From Struthidea cinerea (taxonomy: Eukaryota; Chordata; Aves; Passeriformes; Corcoracidae): a DNA stretch of 64,000 bases. The stretch covers positions 1,312,851-1,376,850 of the forward strand of contig VZTI01003364.1 in assembly GCA_013397865.1 (NCBI GenBank). The letters are read 5' to 3'. The translations under genes and the position numbers were made by a program. Of this stretch, positions 1-13,318 are shown one piece after another. Numbering within the stretch: position 1 is the first letter of the stretch; the number at the start of each line of letters is the position of its first letter. The notes beneath the pieces were generated by a model. It did no database searches. It was not told the origin of the DNA and saw nothing but the letters and a program-made list of their open reading frames with translations.

Positions 1-80
1 TATACCTGAGGTGAGGTCTGTGGCATGCGCTCGCACCAAAGGCCTGTCACGGTCCTGCAGAGAAAGTTTCCATTGAGCTC

Positions 81-124
81 TGTGTCTGTGTGTGTATGTG
101 TGTATATATATGTACACATATATA
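81..124 (+). repeat. TG/TA dinucleotide microsatellite
   Basis: Interrupted TG repeats grade into TATATA and ACATATATA. It produces a Val/Cys/Tyr-rich run in the overlapping frame, which is not a gene. Confidence 0.9.
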
Positions 125-3100
125 GGCCCAAAATCATGCCGGATTTCTGTCAGCACCAGTTTGCAGACTCCTGTTGCCCTGCAAGGAGGTATTTGGTGAA
201 TGACTCATTCCTAAGTTTTCTACTTCTCCCCAAATAAACATTTCAAACTGCTTTCCCCAGGAGCCAGTTCAGTGCTTTCAGACATGAATCCTGTTTAATT
301 TTGACCCACCTTTTCATCTTTTTAGTATTCTTTTAGTAGAGTAATGCAATAGCTACTGGTTACTGTGTGGGAATTTGACTTTACAATCCTTGAAATGTTT
401 GGTTTTAATTACAATTAAAGATGCAGAGGAAGATGGAAATCCAGTCCCTTTGGCCACTCCTTGTGGCTGATTTCACTGCTGTTAATCACTACACATTGTT
501 TACAATTTCTCAGCCAATTTTCAATCAACAAGAAACTGCAAACTGCTCACATAAAAGCCAGTCTGAATTACTTCTGCAAGTGAGATCTCCTCAGATGCCC
601 AGCCAAGCTCAGCTCTTATATAATCCAGCTGAGACTGGTGGATTTACCCTAAGGATGAATTTAAACAAGTGAATCAAATTCCAGAGACTCTGACAAATCC
701 CCACAATCTGGCATCACTGGGTGCAGGATGGGCTGCCAAGCCTTGGCAGCACGAACACATGTGCAGGCAGCTGCCTGTGCTGTCTGTGGCTCATTAACGT
801 GGCTGCAGCCATGGCTGGCTGTGAAAATGTGGCACCTCACCTCCCTTTGGTCACTCTCCCTCTGATGGGGCAGCTGCCCCGGGCACTGCTGGCACTGCTG
901 CCCCACACCTTCGCAGAGCCTGGACGGTTGTGCTGCTGTCGGTGTGGGAGAGAAGGGCCACGCCTGCTTCCTGGCATGCCCAGAGAGCTGCTTGTCTTCC
1001 TCTCTCTGCAAAAAGAAGTCAGCCCCATAACCAGGTGCTTGCCTGCAGTAGAACCTGCTTTGACAATTCTACTCTGGACTCTGTTGCTGCTCACAATATT
1101 TCTCCATACTCTCCCTATTGCCTCTCCCAATATTTGGCTTGCAACGTAAATTAGGGCTACTGTATCAACATAACTTTTCAAGATAATTCTTTTACATCTT
1201 GGAAGATGAAGTTCCATGGAAGCATGGAAGATCCAACATCTCTCATGAGGCTGTATTTATAGCACTGTTGTTTCCATGGGGTGGATGCTGCCAGACAGAT
1301 ATTTTCAGGGCTTCATTTTCCAGGACAGGTTTTGAGGGAGTTTTGGCTAATTTTACAGAGTCTTTGTTCTGCCCCAGTCTCCTTCCTCCTCCAAAAAAGG
1401 CACGCACCCGCCTTCAAGCCCACATTTACATACCTGCTCATGAACAGGCCATCTGGATCAGTACCTCCCTGCCCACTCTGAAGGAGCCCTCAAGCAAGGT
1501 ATCCAGCTTCTTGATATTGGTGCTATTCCTTTTTACCTGGGGTCCTTATGCAGCAATCTTCTTTCCAAAAGTCTTTAAATATTCCTTGCCTTCTGTTGGT
1601 CTCTCTCATGCTTCTTCCTCACCATTTTCGGCTGACCTTCATCGCAACATGTTAGGGAAAGTCTCAGTAGCATGATGATTTACATCTGGAAGGTATCTAG
1701 AGGTTCCTCTACCTCTGCCACAACTGTTTTTCCCTTTGCAGCATATTTACTAGTATGTTGTATTAATTCCAAGTTTGCTTTTTGTACCTATGATGAATTT
1801 ACTAGGATGAATTCACATCATTTCTCTTCACCATAATCCTAGCTTTTGCCTTGAGGCATTTTCTGAAGTGAATTTAAAGGTGGGAAGCAGATAACAGCTT
1901 CACTGTGCTGTAGCAGTATTTAGGAGACACTCACAGATTGAGACTAAGGATTAAAAATGCCCAGCTCAATGTTCCCAGAGAAAAGGTTCCTCAAAAATGA
2001 AGCCCTAAGATCTCTCAAAGGTGAGATTGTCAGAACTGATCATAATCCCTCTTCCTCAATAGTTTCAAATCTATTTACAAAATGGTTAATCCAGTTCTAA
2101 ACCATTTCTTCAAAGCAGGTAAATATCACTATCATAGACATTATAAATTTTTTATGAAATTTCTCTTGAGCACAAAGGGAATATATGGGACACAGAAAGA
2201 TTAAGTAATTAACCTCCGATCATGAAACTTACCAGGACTCATCTAGAAACCCATTCTTTCCTGTGAATAAATGATTAAGTCTAATGTGGATGGACTACTG
2301 ATTTTGTTAATGAAAAATACCTCCTAGTAAGTCACAGAATCTTTCATCATCTCTCTTCCTGTTTGGGGAATTTTATTTATTTATTCTGTATTTTTTATAC
2401 AGTATCAAAGTATAGTGCTAAATTCTCTCTAATTTTACTTGGAAAATAATTGTTATGGTTCTCCACTTCTGCTTGATAATGTTTCACATTAATCCTTCAC
2501 CTGGTTTTTTTTCCTCCTTATCTGTTAAAGACAGAGACCAAAGCGCAATTTAAAAAACTCAGATTCTAATATAATTTAAGCAATGTAAACACAGAGTAAC
2601 TACACAGCTGGTCATAAGCAAGAACAAAATTTCTCCAGTTTTAGGAATTCTAGTTTTTTTGTACTCTGTGATGAGTAAAAAATGAGAAACAAAGACACCT
2701 TTGTCATATGATATCAGTAACATTTCACTATTTGGGCACTCAAAAGACTGATGTGTTACAGTACAGTTAGAGCATGTAGAAAGATTTCAATAAATGCAGC
2801 TCCAAAGGGAATTAAGGATAGGAGAGAAAAAAAAAAAGAATCAGTTACCCCAAGAGACTGAGTGTCAGAACATTTAATTTCAGCATTTCTAGGATGTAAT
2901 ATCTCATTTCATTAATTACAAAGTTCACCTGACTTCATTCAAAATGGCAATTTTCGCCTAAAATTTTACTTTTAAATTATGGCATGGAAAAAAAGAATTT
3001 AATTTTTGACTGAGTGATGTAGTTCAAATCAGTCCAAAGTGATCTTTCAGGTTTCCCTTCTAAAGAACTAGGGGGAAAAAATCTCTTTAAATTGGAAAGG

Positions 3101-3915
3101 AATTACATTTTCCACCTGGTAGGCTTTTGGATTTTGTTGAGGTGAGGTGGAAGGCAGCAGCTCCAAAACAATAAATCCATCGTTTACCAAAATGCTCAGG
3201 TCCTGAAACAACTTGTGCCTCTTTCTGTTGTTTCAGGAAGGCCCTTTGTGTGCCTGAGCACAGATCATTTATTTCTCACTTACCCTTTTGCAAGGACTGG
3301 TCCTCTCAGCCCATCTGCAGTGACAGCCGCAGGCATGGCAGCTCTGGACAGCACAGTCCCCACACAGGCAGCCCACCAGGCCACCAGATCTGCAGGTCAT
3401 CTGCTCCAGAAGCCTGTGGGATCAGACTGTCACACGGGTCTTGGATCCAGCCATGAATCGCTCACTGCTTCTGTTGGAAGACTACAGAGGTGTGAAGGGA
3501 CAAGACCCACCTGGACCTGCCCTGGAAGCACCATTCTTCACCAGCTCAATAGCCCAGGAGCTTCAGGTAAATCCTCCAAGCACGCACTGCCTTCTTCCTT
3601 GGCAGTCAGTTTAATTACTCTTTCCTGTCCATGGCTTTTCTTCCTTTTCTTCTCCCTCTCGAGCCAGGTGTTTCCTGCCCACGAAATCCAGTTACCTCCA
3701 TACCTATCCCTGATCCCTTCCTTCCAACAGGGTACCCCCCAGACGACTGTCCCCAAATCTCAGATTTTATTTTAGTTTTGTTTTTTCAGCTTGCATATGG
3801 CAAAAGTTCTCTCTTTTCCCACAGGGGAGAGGGCAGGATGGCCAGCTTTCACTCAAGCAGAGTATGAGAGTTCAAAGGCATACGGGTATTAAATTTTCTG
3901 TTTTGTTCTTTTCTT
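125..3915. other. Intergenic, no gene recognised
   Basis: AT-rich DNA from about 1680 to 3210, with a slightly GC-richer part at 3215-3775 holding a 186-codon frame of no recognisable family. I see no exon, transposon or RNA gene. Confidence 0.6.
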
Positions 3916-3920
3916 TCTCT

Positions 3921-4311
3921 GCCTTTGTCGTGGTTCTTTTACTCAGAGTTCGGATTGAAACGCAGGAGACGCAGAGTTGTTCTTCAGACTCAGATGTTTA
4001 TTATTTCTTATCTATGGTACAGCTGCACATAACGTGCCTCTGAGTTAACAAGGTGAAAATGGCCCCCGAGTTCTACTTTCCAAGGTCTTTTAAAGCCCAA
4101 ATTACCCAATTATGGAATGCCAACTAATTTATTTTTACGTATAATCCAGTAACTAATCATTCGTGTTCTGCACTGCAGGTTTTTTGAACCAATACCAGAT
4201 CACCCAGGCTTGTGAAGAAGAAGGAAGAAGAAAGAAGAACTAACCTACACCCAAAATCCTCCATCTTGTTACATGTATATTACTATATCCCAGAAACCGA
4301 AATTTTCTACA
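3921..4311 (-). mobile_element. Probable ERVK-type solo LTR
   Basis: Read on the minus strand it starts TGTAGAAAATTTCGGTTTCT, passes an AAGATGGAGGATTTTGG motif and a TTCTTCTTCC-rich tract, and reaches AATAAA (TTTATT at about 3998). It closes with a short U5 through CTCTGAGTAAAAGAACCACG. This order matches passerine ERVK LTRs as I recall them. TCTCT occurs on both sides (3916-3920 and 4312-4316), but the left edge then lacks the canonical TG; TG at 3926 is the alternative. Confidence 0.65.
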
Positions 4312-6390
4312 TCTCTACATATTCCACCCAGTGATATAACAAACTTCTTTTTTAATTACACAGCAACAATCTCAGTGCTAATACATAATTTGGGAAGCTT
4401 TTCCCAAGGCCTCAGGTCAAATACAGTGTGCTTTTGAGGATCACTGTCTGCACTGAAAGACCGAAATTCTCTGAACCCAGGCTTCCAACAGATGGATGCA
4501 GGAGAGTCTGCTGACACCACATCCTGGATTCAGCTCTTGCATAAGCAAAACCAGAGACAGGGCTCTGCAGCCATGTTCGCTGCCCAAAATGGGGTTTGGC
4601 TGCCTGCGCTCATGGACAGCTGTGATGTGGTGCATCTGTAACCTGGGATCAGCTCTGGGGAAAGAGGTGCATGACAAGGGGCTGAATGACCCCCTTGGGA
4701 ATTCCACTCACTTGCCTGGGAGCTGCACAGGCACTGAGCCCTGTTCCCTGCCTGAGCCGTGCCACTTGCCTGCCTGGGTCCCGCACTGACCGGGGTCCAG
4801 AGGCTCAGCATCCCATCTGCTTTGGGCCCAGCCAAGCCCTTGGCCTCGCCTCTCTCCAGACAAGCCTCTATAAAATCTTAAAATTCATACACCAATCACA
4901 CCAAATTAAAACACATAGACAAGTCTCCATGGTAACTGTATATAAAACAATTACTAGAGATATCTCTAGCCATGCTTCTGTATCTAGAAGCAGCAGTTTG
5001 TTTCACTTAGGTTTGTTTCATCCAATCACTAGCATATTAATAATAAGCAAAATAAGGGGAAAAAAATTAACTGGGAAGGTGGTAGAAACAAACATTCTTC
5101 AGGAAAAAATTGCATGTGGGGAGAGAGCACACCACCAGAGAGTCTTCTATTAGAAAAATATATAAGATTGAAACAAGTCTTAGCCCCATGCAATTTTTTT
5201 AAAAGATGCACTCATTACATATCATTACACAACTCACAATTAGAATAAAAGTGTTTCCAAAGTCTAATTCCTTCCTTGCATAAGTGACCTACTTCAATCA
5301 GTTTATTTACTTGTTGAAAAAGTACCTGTCATCTTAGCACATTTCCTATTGCTCTCTTCTTATGGGAGGATCACTAAGGATCACAAAGGAGCATGTTTTT
5401 CTAAATTAACATGCTGTAATCTGCTAGCTTTTTAAAATTCATATACTACATTAGGCCTTATTAGATAAGAAATCTGTCTTCCTCCCACCATGTTCATCCT
5501 GCCAATGAGTATCATCCCTGACACTGTATGATAAATCAGGGTTAGACATAAGGAAAGCAGTATTCCACTGAAACTGCATCAGGAAGTTTAGCCCAGCAGC
5601 ATCTAATTACTGAGATCAAATACAATGCAGGACACCTGGGATATAACATCCTGGTTAAAGACAATCTGGGATCTCACTACCAATTTCTGTTTAATGGTAT
5701 CTAACAAGACCCATGAGAAAGAAACTCTACATAACAAGAGACAAATAATCTTCCTGTAGGCTGGAGCAATTGGCTTGAGTTGGTAATTAAATTATTTCCT
5801 ACTTATTGTTTGGCAGAGTGTTTTGGGATATTTGAACAGAAAATAACTCCACTGTTACTGCTTTCATTGTTAACATGGCATTTTTCTTGTGAGTATTGGG
5901 AGGCAGCAAACAAACATTGACAAATAAAGCTGCAACAGAAACCCAAAGCAGATTTTGCTACTGGGGAGGCAGCTGAAGTGCAGAAAAAATTATGATTGTT
6001 TCTGATAGCATTGTGGTTTTGGTGTGGGGCTTTTTATGTATTTTTGTTTAATTAAATGGCTGCAATTCCAGGAATCAATCTTACAAGACTGATATTAACC
6101 TCCAAGGCTGTGAAACCCATCTACAACTCTTCAGCTGGATTTCAATTCAGTGGACACTCCAGATTTAATGGCTATTCTTGACACTACACATCACAGGCAC
6201 AGATGATCTGCATTCCTGAAAAAGTAGATTGTGTAGTCTGGCATCCAGCAGCTGAAATTTCTGGGGTAATTTTGAAAAGCCAACCCTAGTCAACCTGCAA
6301 AAAAGTTCATGCAAGGATGCAGGGGCTGGGGCCCAGGGTAGCTATTACTGGCTCCCTTTGGGTTCTGTGGCTCACATGCATGAATGCACA
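4312..6390. other. Intergenic, no gene recognised
   Basis: Unique-looking sequence between two solo LTRs. The frames at 4441-4835 overlap on both strands and look like chance. Confidence 0.6.
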
Positions 6391-6395
6391 GATGC

Positions 6396-6855
6396 AGGGA
6401 TGGCTTCAGTAATATGAATCCGATGGCAAGGAGTTGAGAAGGGTCCTTGCATGGAGTTCCACAAACAGCAGTTTATTGCTACAACTTGTGAAGGGTTCTA
6501 GAGGCAAACGACCCTGAACACATGACAGATCGATATTAAACACAGGGGTGTGGCTAACACCAGGAGCCAACCAGGGAAATCAGAACTGGGGTACATTACC
6601 ATAACCGAACAGGCATCCTGGGAGAGGAGGCTCCTTTCCCTCACCATAACTGTAAGTCTTTGGCAGCAAAGACCCTCTTACAAGAGCTCTCTCTGTCTCT
6701 TGTACCACTGGCTAATCAGCCACCACAGGGGGCAGGCACTGCTCTAGGACACTGTCCATGGTCTTGGCCAGAGGCACACAATGGGCCCACCAGTACATGC
6801 TGGGAATAGACTGCATGGAGTCTCCCGTACCAGTGTATCCTTCCACTTACCAACA
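6396..6855 (-). mobile_element. Solo LTR of an avian endogenous retrovirus
   Basis: The stretch contains GGCAAGGAGTTGAGAAGGGT, CAGCAGTTTATTGCTAC, GGAGCCAACCAGGGAAATCA, GGGTACATTACCATAAC and AGCTCTCTCTGTCTCTTGTA, which I recognise as one avian LTR family. TTTATT near its left end is AATAAA on the minus strand, giving minus orientation. The right edge is CA at 6854-6855, followed by GATGC. GATGC also occurs at 6391-6395, which would fix the left edge at 6396, although the first bases there are not TG. An alternative left edge is TG at 6415. Confidence 0.72.
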
Positions 6856-7486
6856 GATGCCTTTTTTAAATCACTCTCCTGACTGAGTCAAGGAAATGGG
6901 AGCACAAACTGGGGCTATAACAGTACATTTGCTTTTGGTACATTTGCAAATATGCATTTGTGCTGGAAAAATGCCTTGTTTACATTATAAAGAGTACTCC
7001 CTTAATGAAGCATTTTCTTAAAATATCTCCTTGTACTGACATGTTACTTTAAGCTCTCTCATTTCCTCACTTTAATTACTTTGTCTTAAGGAGCTTTGCT
7101 TGCAGGAATTATATTGTAGCCCTTGACTACAATATTACCAAACTCAAAGTCTGTGTTTCATAGCCACACTTTCTTCGGGCATTGGAGAAGCATCACTGCA
7201 GTTTGCAGCAACAGACACATGTCATGACTTCTACTGCACTACAAGTGTTTTTCTGCCCCTTCTTAGCTCAGCTCCTCTGTTCCATTCAGTTCCGCTCTGC
7301 CCTCCCCTTCACCTCATTGCTGTACTACTTGGCTGCTCCCCTGCTAAAGCATCTCTCTACAGATCTCTCCTTTTCATGAAAATAATTTCTGGTAGCATAT
7401 TAAAGTCTGTCTTTAAGTCAGGCACCTTCATGGAGTGTGATGTGAGATGTGAGAAAAAGCAGCAAGATAAATAATCAGAAATATTA

Positions 7487-7885
7487 TGAGGACCAGCTGA
7501 GGGAGCTGAGTTTGTTTAGCCTTGAGAAGAGGAGGCTCAGGGGGACATCATCACTCTCCACAACTCCCTGAAAGGCAGTCGCAGTGAGATGGGGTTCAGT
7601 TTCTTCTGCCATGCCTGCAGTGACAGGATGAGAGAAAATGGCCCTAAATTGAGACAGGGGAGATTCAGATTAGATATTAGAAAAAAACTTTTCCCTGTTG
7701 GGGTGGTCAGGCATTGGAATAGATTGCCCAGGGAGGTGTTGGAGTCACCATCCCTGGAGGTGTTCCAGAGGCATCTGGATCTGGCTCTGGGTGATGTGGT
7801 TTAGGGGTTAGAGTGGCAGTGCTGGGTGGACAGCTGGACTGGATGATCCCAAAGGTCTCTTCCAACACTGATGATTCTATGATTC
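7487..7885 (+). mobile_element. CR1 LINE 3' end, 5'-truncated
   Basis: The sequence includes GAGCTGAGTTTGTTTAGCCT, GAGGTGTTCCAGAGGCATCT and CTGGACTGGATGATCCCAAA. It ends in the CR1 tail GATTCTATGATTC. The frame at 7589-7804 translates to the CR1 ORF2 C-terminus (RKKLFPVGVVRHWNRLPREV), uninterrupted for 71 codons. It is among the better-preserved CR1 copies here, about 400 bp of an original 4-5 kb element. Confidence 0.95.
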
Positions 7886-9208
7886 ACTACTAGCATCAGC
7901 ATGAACTCTCAGCTGTGGTATTATGCACTGGCATTTCTGAAAACTCAGCTGTGCAGCCTAACAGTTGCCCAGCCTCCTCCACATCCCTTGGTGTGGGAAT
8001 TAATGGCAGAGCTTATGAGAGGAGCCATGGCAAAACTCAGAGTCTGCGGAGATGTGATAGCAAACTGCACAGAACTGTGATCTACCACTGTTCCTGCAGT
8101 GTGAGTGAGGGCAGCCCAATGCCTGCCTGTCTGCAGCACCTCCTCCCTTCCTGCCCAATGAGCACAGCCTCGTTTGTGGAGGCAGTGGGGAAGGAGACGA
8201 CTCAGGACATTCTGCTCTCCTGGCCCTGTAGCACAAGCCATGTTGTTGCCCGCAGCTGCTGGGCAGGGACGATAGCAGCTCTGAAGGTCCCAAGAGGACA
8301 GTGGGTGACCTATGCTGAGGCTGTGGTCCTGCAGCTTTCAGTAAGGGGTGACAGAGAGTAGTAGTACCAGCACCTCCAAAACCGTCTTGCACTGTGCCTT
8401 CCATCCCAGAGGTAGGCAGAAGCACGTAACAGCAAGAAACAGGGTGGAAGTGGGGCAAGAATGGAGAACAGAAAAGAACCCCATCACTTTTCCACACATG
8501 CTGCCCCCTCACTAATCCTTCTCATCCAAATGCTTTTGTCTAATTGAGGAACTTGTTGGTATAAGCATACTTTTCTCTTTTTCTCTGGATTCCTTTTTTT
8601 CTTTGTCCTCACATCATTATCATTAAGGATCTGGAGGCTTTCTAACTCTTGTGGGTACAAATCCCACCACTTGGTACAACCAGTAGACTACCCCCAGCTA
8701 AGGAACTCCAGCTGCTGCATTTTTACACAAAGATGCCCTTCCTGGAATGTGTTTCACAAACATGGCATTTTACTGTTCTGTAAATACTGCTGTGTTAGCC
8801 TTTTAAAAAGAAAAATGAGGAAAGAGTCAGCAGCATAGTTACTGAGAGAGGTACCATCAACCAAGGAGCACGGACAATAGAGATGAGGGGGTGTATCAGA
8901 CTCAAATTATGACCCCCACTTCATTGGAGAGGTGAGTTTTTCTGTTTGATGTAATTCAACAAGTTAAAGATTTTCAGTACAGAGCAATACAAATTTAGAA
9001 TACAAAGTATTCTAAATAATAGGATCCTCTCAGCACAACTTAAAAAAAAGTAAGAAAATGAAGGAGAAAAAGGTTCTCATCAAAGTGTTCATTGATTTAG
9101 CAAAACCAGTTTTTTAAAATAAATAAAACTAGCAATTCAGTGGAGAATTATTTTTTATCTCTATCATTCATACTCCCACTGGTGCTATCACCAAGTGCAA
9201 GTACAGGT

Positions 9209-9292
9209 GGAATAATAAATATAGAAATATAAATAATAAAAATAAATAAAATAAAAACTATAATATTATAATAAATAATATATAAAAGGAAA
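9209..9292 (+). repeat. AT-rich low-complexity tract (AATAA/ATAAA)
   Basis: The tract is almost pure A/T with AATAAATA, AAATAAATAAAATAAAA and TAATATTATAATAAATAATA runs. Confidence 0.9.
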
Positions 9293-9609
9293 CGGGATCA
9301 CGTTCTATGATGGGACAACAGTTGTTAAGGTTTTTCAGTCATGTTTCAATGTCAAAAATGCAGAGACTGCTTCACCAGTTATAATGCCACAAAGCTGTAA
9401 TTAATATATTCCAACTGTATAACTGCAAAGGTACAGCTAAGGCAGAAAAATGTATTTAACTCATACAAAATCTAGACAGAGTGTATTCATTCTTATCAGT
9501 ATTTAATTAAATGTAAATCAGGTCATTAAAACAACTGGCAGCCCATTCCACCCTGGCATTGTTCTGTTTCTTTTTAAGTATTTGAAAGACAACATACTCC
9601 TTAAAAGAC

Positions 9610-9630
9610 TTTTTTTTTTTTTTTTTTTAG
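9610..9630 (+). repeat. Poly(T) tract
   Basis: A run of about 20 T residues. No retroposed sequence or duplication is recognisable beside it. Confidence 0.9.
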
Positions 9631-12020
9631 AAATAAAAGCCAAACTCTAATTTCTTAGCTGTCTTGACATGGTGATGACAGCTCTATAAACTGGTGTAAT
9701 TATAGAAAACTGAGTTCTGATGTTTGATTTCAAACATACCATTGCAAAGAAATATTATGGAACAATCTTTGAAAGCTCATTTGCTGTGTGTTTACCACGC
9801 TGTTGTCCCACAAAGCCACCAAAGATCAAACCCAGGGATGGTCCTGGGGCTGTCATTGAGAGGGGTAGTCCAGAGCCCACCTTGCTGAAGGAGCCTTTGG
9901 GCTGCACATACGCAGATGCCATTGGTGTGGAAACCCTCCCCAGCCAGGCTGGGTGTGCAGTCTGTGCTTGTCCCTGGCTGCCAGCAAACAGGTGGGTGCT
10001 GCCATACCTGGAACTGGCTGGAGGAGTAATGCTCAGTTTGGGCGTGGAACGCCATCGGGTTCATCCCAGCAAACATAGGCAAGTGCATAACATGAGAGCT
10101 GCGCTCTGATTTGGGCAAAGTCTGTTTTGATCAAAATGAAATTCATATGAATAATTTACTACTACTCTAGAGATATATAATGATAGCCTTTTTTCCCATA
10201 GTGTTTAAGAAAACCTAATTTCTTTTGACACAAGAAATCAGGGAGTTAATTAAACCCATCCTTCACTCCACAGTGAAAGTTAAAACAGACCTTAATGTTA
10301 AATAAATGTACTGAGAATTGCCAGTCTTTGATTTTGGACAGCATTCCTCTTGTAATTAAATTGTGTCCTAACATAATCAGGTTACTTTTTGCCTCTTATT
10401 GAGATTTTAGGGACATCAAACACCCCTTCAGTAACAGGGTTGCAGTGCTGGATCCATTTCACCCACAGAATTAGGCAAAATCGTGTTTGGGCTGACAGCG
10501 ATAGGGTGCCTAAGCTTCCTCCTCCTTCTCTGCATGCTGAGAGCACTGCCAGGGCAGTTCCAGCACTGCCTGCACCACTGCTGAGGTCAGTGGTATTTCT
10601 GGGGACTGGCTTCAGAGGCTGGAGAAAGTCAGTACCACACGACTCTCCTTCAGAAGCATCTTCTGAAGAGTAAGTGCACAGCATGCAGTGTTGAGGATGT
10701 GGAGGAGAATCATTACAGTGCCGAAATATTACAGACTGCCCTGGTAAGTGGATGTGAAAGATCCCTGCCAGGAGATTTAGATCTTCAGAGACTGCCCTAA
10801 AATGAACTTGAGAGAGCACTTTCTGCAGTAATTTAATACTGACAGGATTTATACATTTATTTTTAAAAATCCTTCTGCATGAAAAATTCCCAGTGCCTTA
10901 GCGACAGCATGTCAAGAAACCATCTTCCAGCTCCCAGGTCTCAGCCTCACTGCTGAGAAAGGAGTTTTGCAGGAGTCCAGGGTCAATAATTCCAGCACAA
11001 AATGGGGTTGTTTGCTTTTTTTCTGTAGGAACAACAGGAGAAAAAGAGGAAGAATTTGAGGAGAAGAGGAATACGGGAAAGCAACAACAGGTGCCATTTA
11101 AAGCAGAATGCAAAGTAATAAATAACACAAACACTAAGCTGATTATCGACGTTGGTGGAGGTAAATATGTTTATAAGAATGCAGAAAGTGCAATGTGCCA
11201 TCACAGAAATGCTTCTTCCCCACGTGTTAAAAACAGTGAATGTAAGTACAGTCTCTTCATGGCAAGAGGAACTGTATAACCTCAGCACTTCTGACAATCC
11301 AACAGGCATACAGAATCCTGAACCAGCAGAGATCTTTTCCATTATGCTTTTCCACTCCATCTGCCCTTCCTTCCCCTACCCATGGATGTGTGTTGAGCTA
11401 CAGTGTGGTGCACTGTAAAACAGCCCAAGCTTCCCCCTAGCAGAGACCAGGCTTTCTGAACAAGTCTGTCCTTTGTCCCCAGTGCCGGTACTGCCAGCTC
11501 CTGCACTGTTCCCACAGTTTGCAAAGGGAGGGTGGGCAGCCTGCGGGGGCCATACCCACCACAGCCACTTTATATTCAATCCTAAAGGTGCGGTCAGAGC
11601 ATCCCTCAAGCCCTGTCATTGCACTCCTACAGAATGCAACGGCTTCTAAATTATATAGTGGCTCCCAGAGTAAATTCCTCCACCCTGGGCTGCAGAAGCA
11701 CTGCCACACACCATGCTCATTTTACAGCAGTGCTGGGGTGACAGACGAGGTTCCTCATTGACAGTGCCTTGACACACACCTCTCCTCCAAGGATCAGGCA
11801 AGGATGTTCTCATTTTTTTAGCTAAAAGATAAATCTTTGTTCCACTGATTATGGCTATTTCCATTTCTCTGTTGCGTTGCTAAGTGTAGTTCAGCAGCTG
11901 CAGCCTTCCTTGGGAGCGCAGCGGGGCTTCCTAGGGCAGGACAGCCATTCTGTCCTCCCATAGTCCATTCTGGACAGCCCCGTGCTCTTGCTCCTGCTAG
12001 CTGTCAGCCCTGCAACCCAG

Positions 12021-12293
12021 TGATCAGCAAAGGAGGTGAGAAGGGACTCTCATGGCAGCCCCTCATGGTTTTATTGATGCACCTTGTCCAGCCAGTTCCC
12101 AGGGGCCAAGAGAGCAGCTGGCCAGAGGGCAGGGGGGTTTTGTCAGGTCGCAGGGGCGGTACATGGGAGGAGTTGGGGTACAGGAACCAACAGGGAGAGC
12201 CCGAGGGAGTGGCCAGGACTAGGACAAGGGAAAAGTGGGGGAGCGGTGGAAACCGAACCTCTTGTTTCTCGGCTAGGCATCGTGTCTTCATCA
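12021..12293 (-). mobile_element. Possible degraded LTR, edges uncertain
   Basis: In minus sense the sequence begins TGATGAAGACACG and runs through a GC-rich, C-rich U3-like stretch. It then reaches TGCATCAATAAAACC (AATAAA on the minus strand at 12070-12075) and ends near CTGATCA. That order resembles a compact LTR with promoter, poly(A) signal and short U5. No target duplication is visible, and I base this on architecture rather than a recognised consensus. Confidence 0.4.
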
Positions 12294-12679
12294 TGAACTT
12301 GACCCCATTCAATTTCCTTGTGTCAGCCACTGCTCAAGGTGTCCTCATGTTAGTCATGGCCAGTCCAAGCTTGGGACCAATGTACACTTCTCTATAGACC
12401 CAGTTCACATGCATTCTATTTTTAAAAAGCACGAGAGATTCTCAAGAAACCAACAAGCTCTGCTTCAACACAGATTTCTTGTTTTAATAGAGATTGAATT
12501 TTTTTTCTCTCAGAGACCCGTGGCAGACACAACAGTTAAAATATATACCTTTGTCAAGGAGAGAAAGGTCACCAGTGCAGACCTGCACCCCTGAAAGTGG
12601 TGCCAGGCACAAAGACCAGCTGCCATACAATTGGGATAAACTGCCATGTCTCCTTCAAAGTGTGTTTTACATGGACAGG

Positions 12680-13313
12680 TGTCTTGGGGTGACTTTGTGG
12701 TGTTGTATCCCCTATCGTTTCTCTATGCCCACAAATTAATTTTGTGCCTTTTCTGTGCCTTTAAACTGAGCCTGAGAGGGGAGAGAGAAAAAAAAATGGA
12801 ACGAACTTTTCAAAGCAGTTGTTTCAAGGACACCGATACACACTCCTCTGCTTCTGCGGCAGCAAGAACGGAGGGAGTACCCTTCTTGCTGCTCAGCCAG
12901 TTTTTTTTCAGCTTCTTTTCTCCAGAGAGAGAGATGGAGAGTTGAATTTTGTTTTCCTGGGACTTTGGTTTTTCCCTGTTTTCTCTTCTGGACTGTTTCA
13001 ACAACATCAGAACATCTCGGGAGAATTTTTTTCCTGAAGTCCGGAGGTGGGCCCACACCGACCCAACTCCGAGGAGGAGAGAGACCACACCTACCGAAGG
13101 ACTCTGAAATCTTCCCAGGTTTCTCTCCACAGCGAGAGATTTCATTATTTAGCATTATTATTCCTTTCCTGTGTGTTTGTTAAATAAATAGTTTTTACCT
13201 CTTTCACTTTCCTTCGAAGAAAATTTTTTTCCTGAATCTGGTGGGGGGAAGGGTGGTTGTAACCTGTTTTTCTCTCAGAAGATATATTACTAAATTTTGG
13301 CCAAACCAGCACA
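12680..13313 (+). mobile_element. Solo LTR, 634 bp, with perfect 5-bp target duplication
   Basis: The element starts TGTCTTGGGGTGACTTTG and ends GGCCAAACCAGCACA, flanked by ACAGG at 12675-12679 and 13314-13318. A plus-strand AATAAA is at 13183-13188. It is followed by CTCTTTCACTTTCCTTCGAA and a U5-like segment, so the LTR points right. Its length and 5-bp duplication suggest an ERVL-type element; an ERV1 assignment is possible. Overlapping open frames on both strands (for example 12736-13155 minus) are chance frames inside the LTR. Confidence 0.87.
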
Positions 13314-13318
13314 ACAGG

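Larger units (their letters stand above)
7886..12020. other. Intergenic, no gene recognised
   Basis: Mixed composition: a GC-richer block at 7900-8500 with overlapping long frames on both strands, the AT-rich tract at 9209-9292, a poly(T) run, and unremarkable DNA to 12020. Nothing codes for a recognisable protein. Confidence 0.6.

Noticed and set aside
3215..3775. 186-codon plus-strand open frame
   Set aside because: No recognisable domain, low-complexity Ser/Leu/Pro content, and an overlapping minus-strand frame; consistent with a chance frame in stop-poor sequence.
7589..7804. 71-codon frame resembling a real protein
   Set aside because: It is the C-terminal part of CR1 ORF2, a transposon remnant rather than a host gene.
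8000..8512. 170-codon minus-strand open frame
   Set aside because: It overlaps a 148-codon plus-strand frame and lies in a GC-richer block, where long chance frames are expected.
12736..13155. 139-codon minus-strand frame
   Set aside because: It lies entirely within the LTR at 12680-13313, on the opposite strand to the element, and has no protein features.
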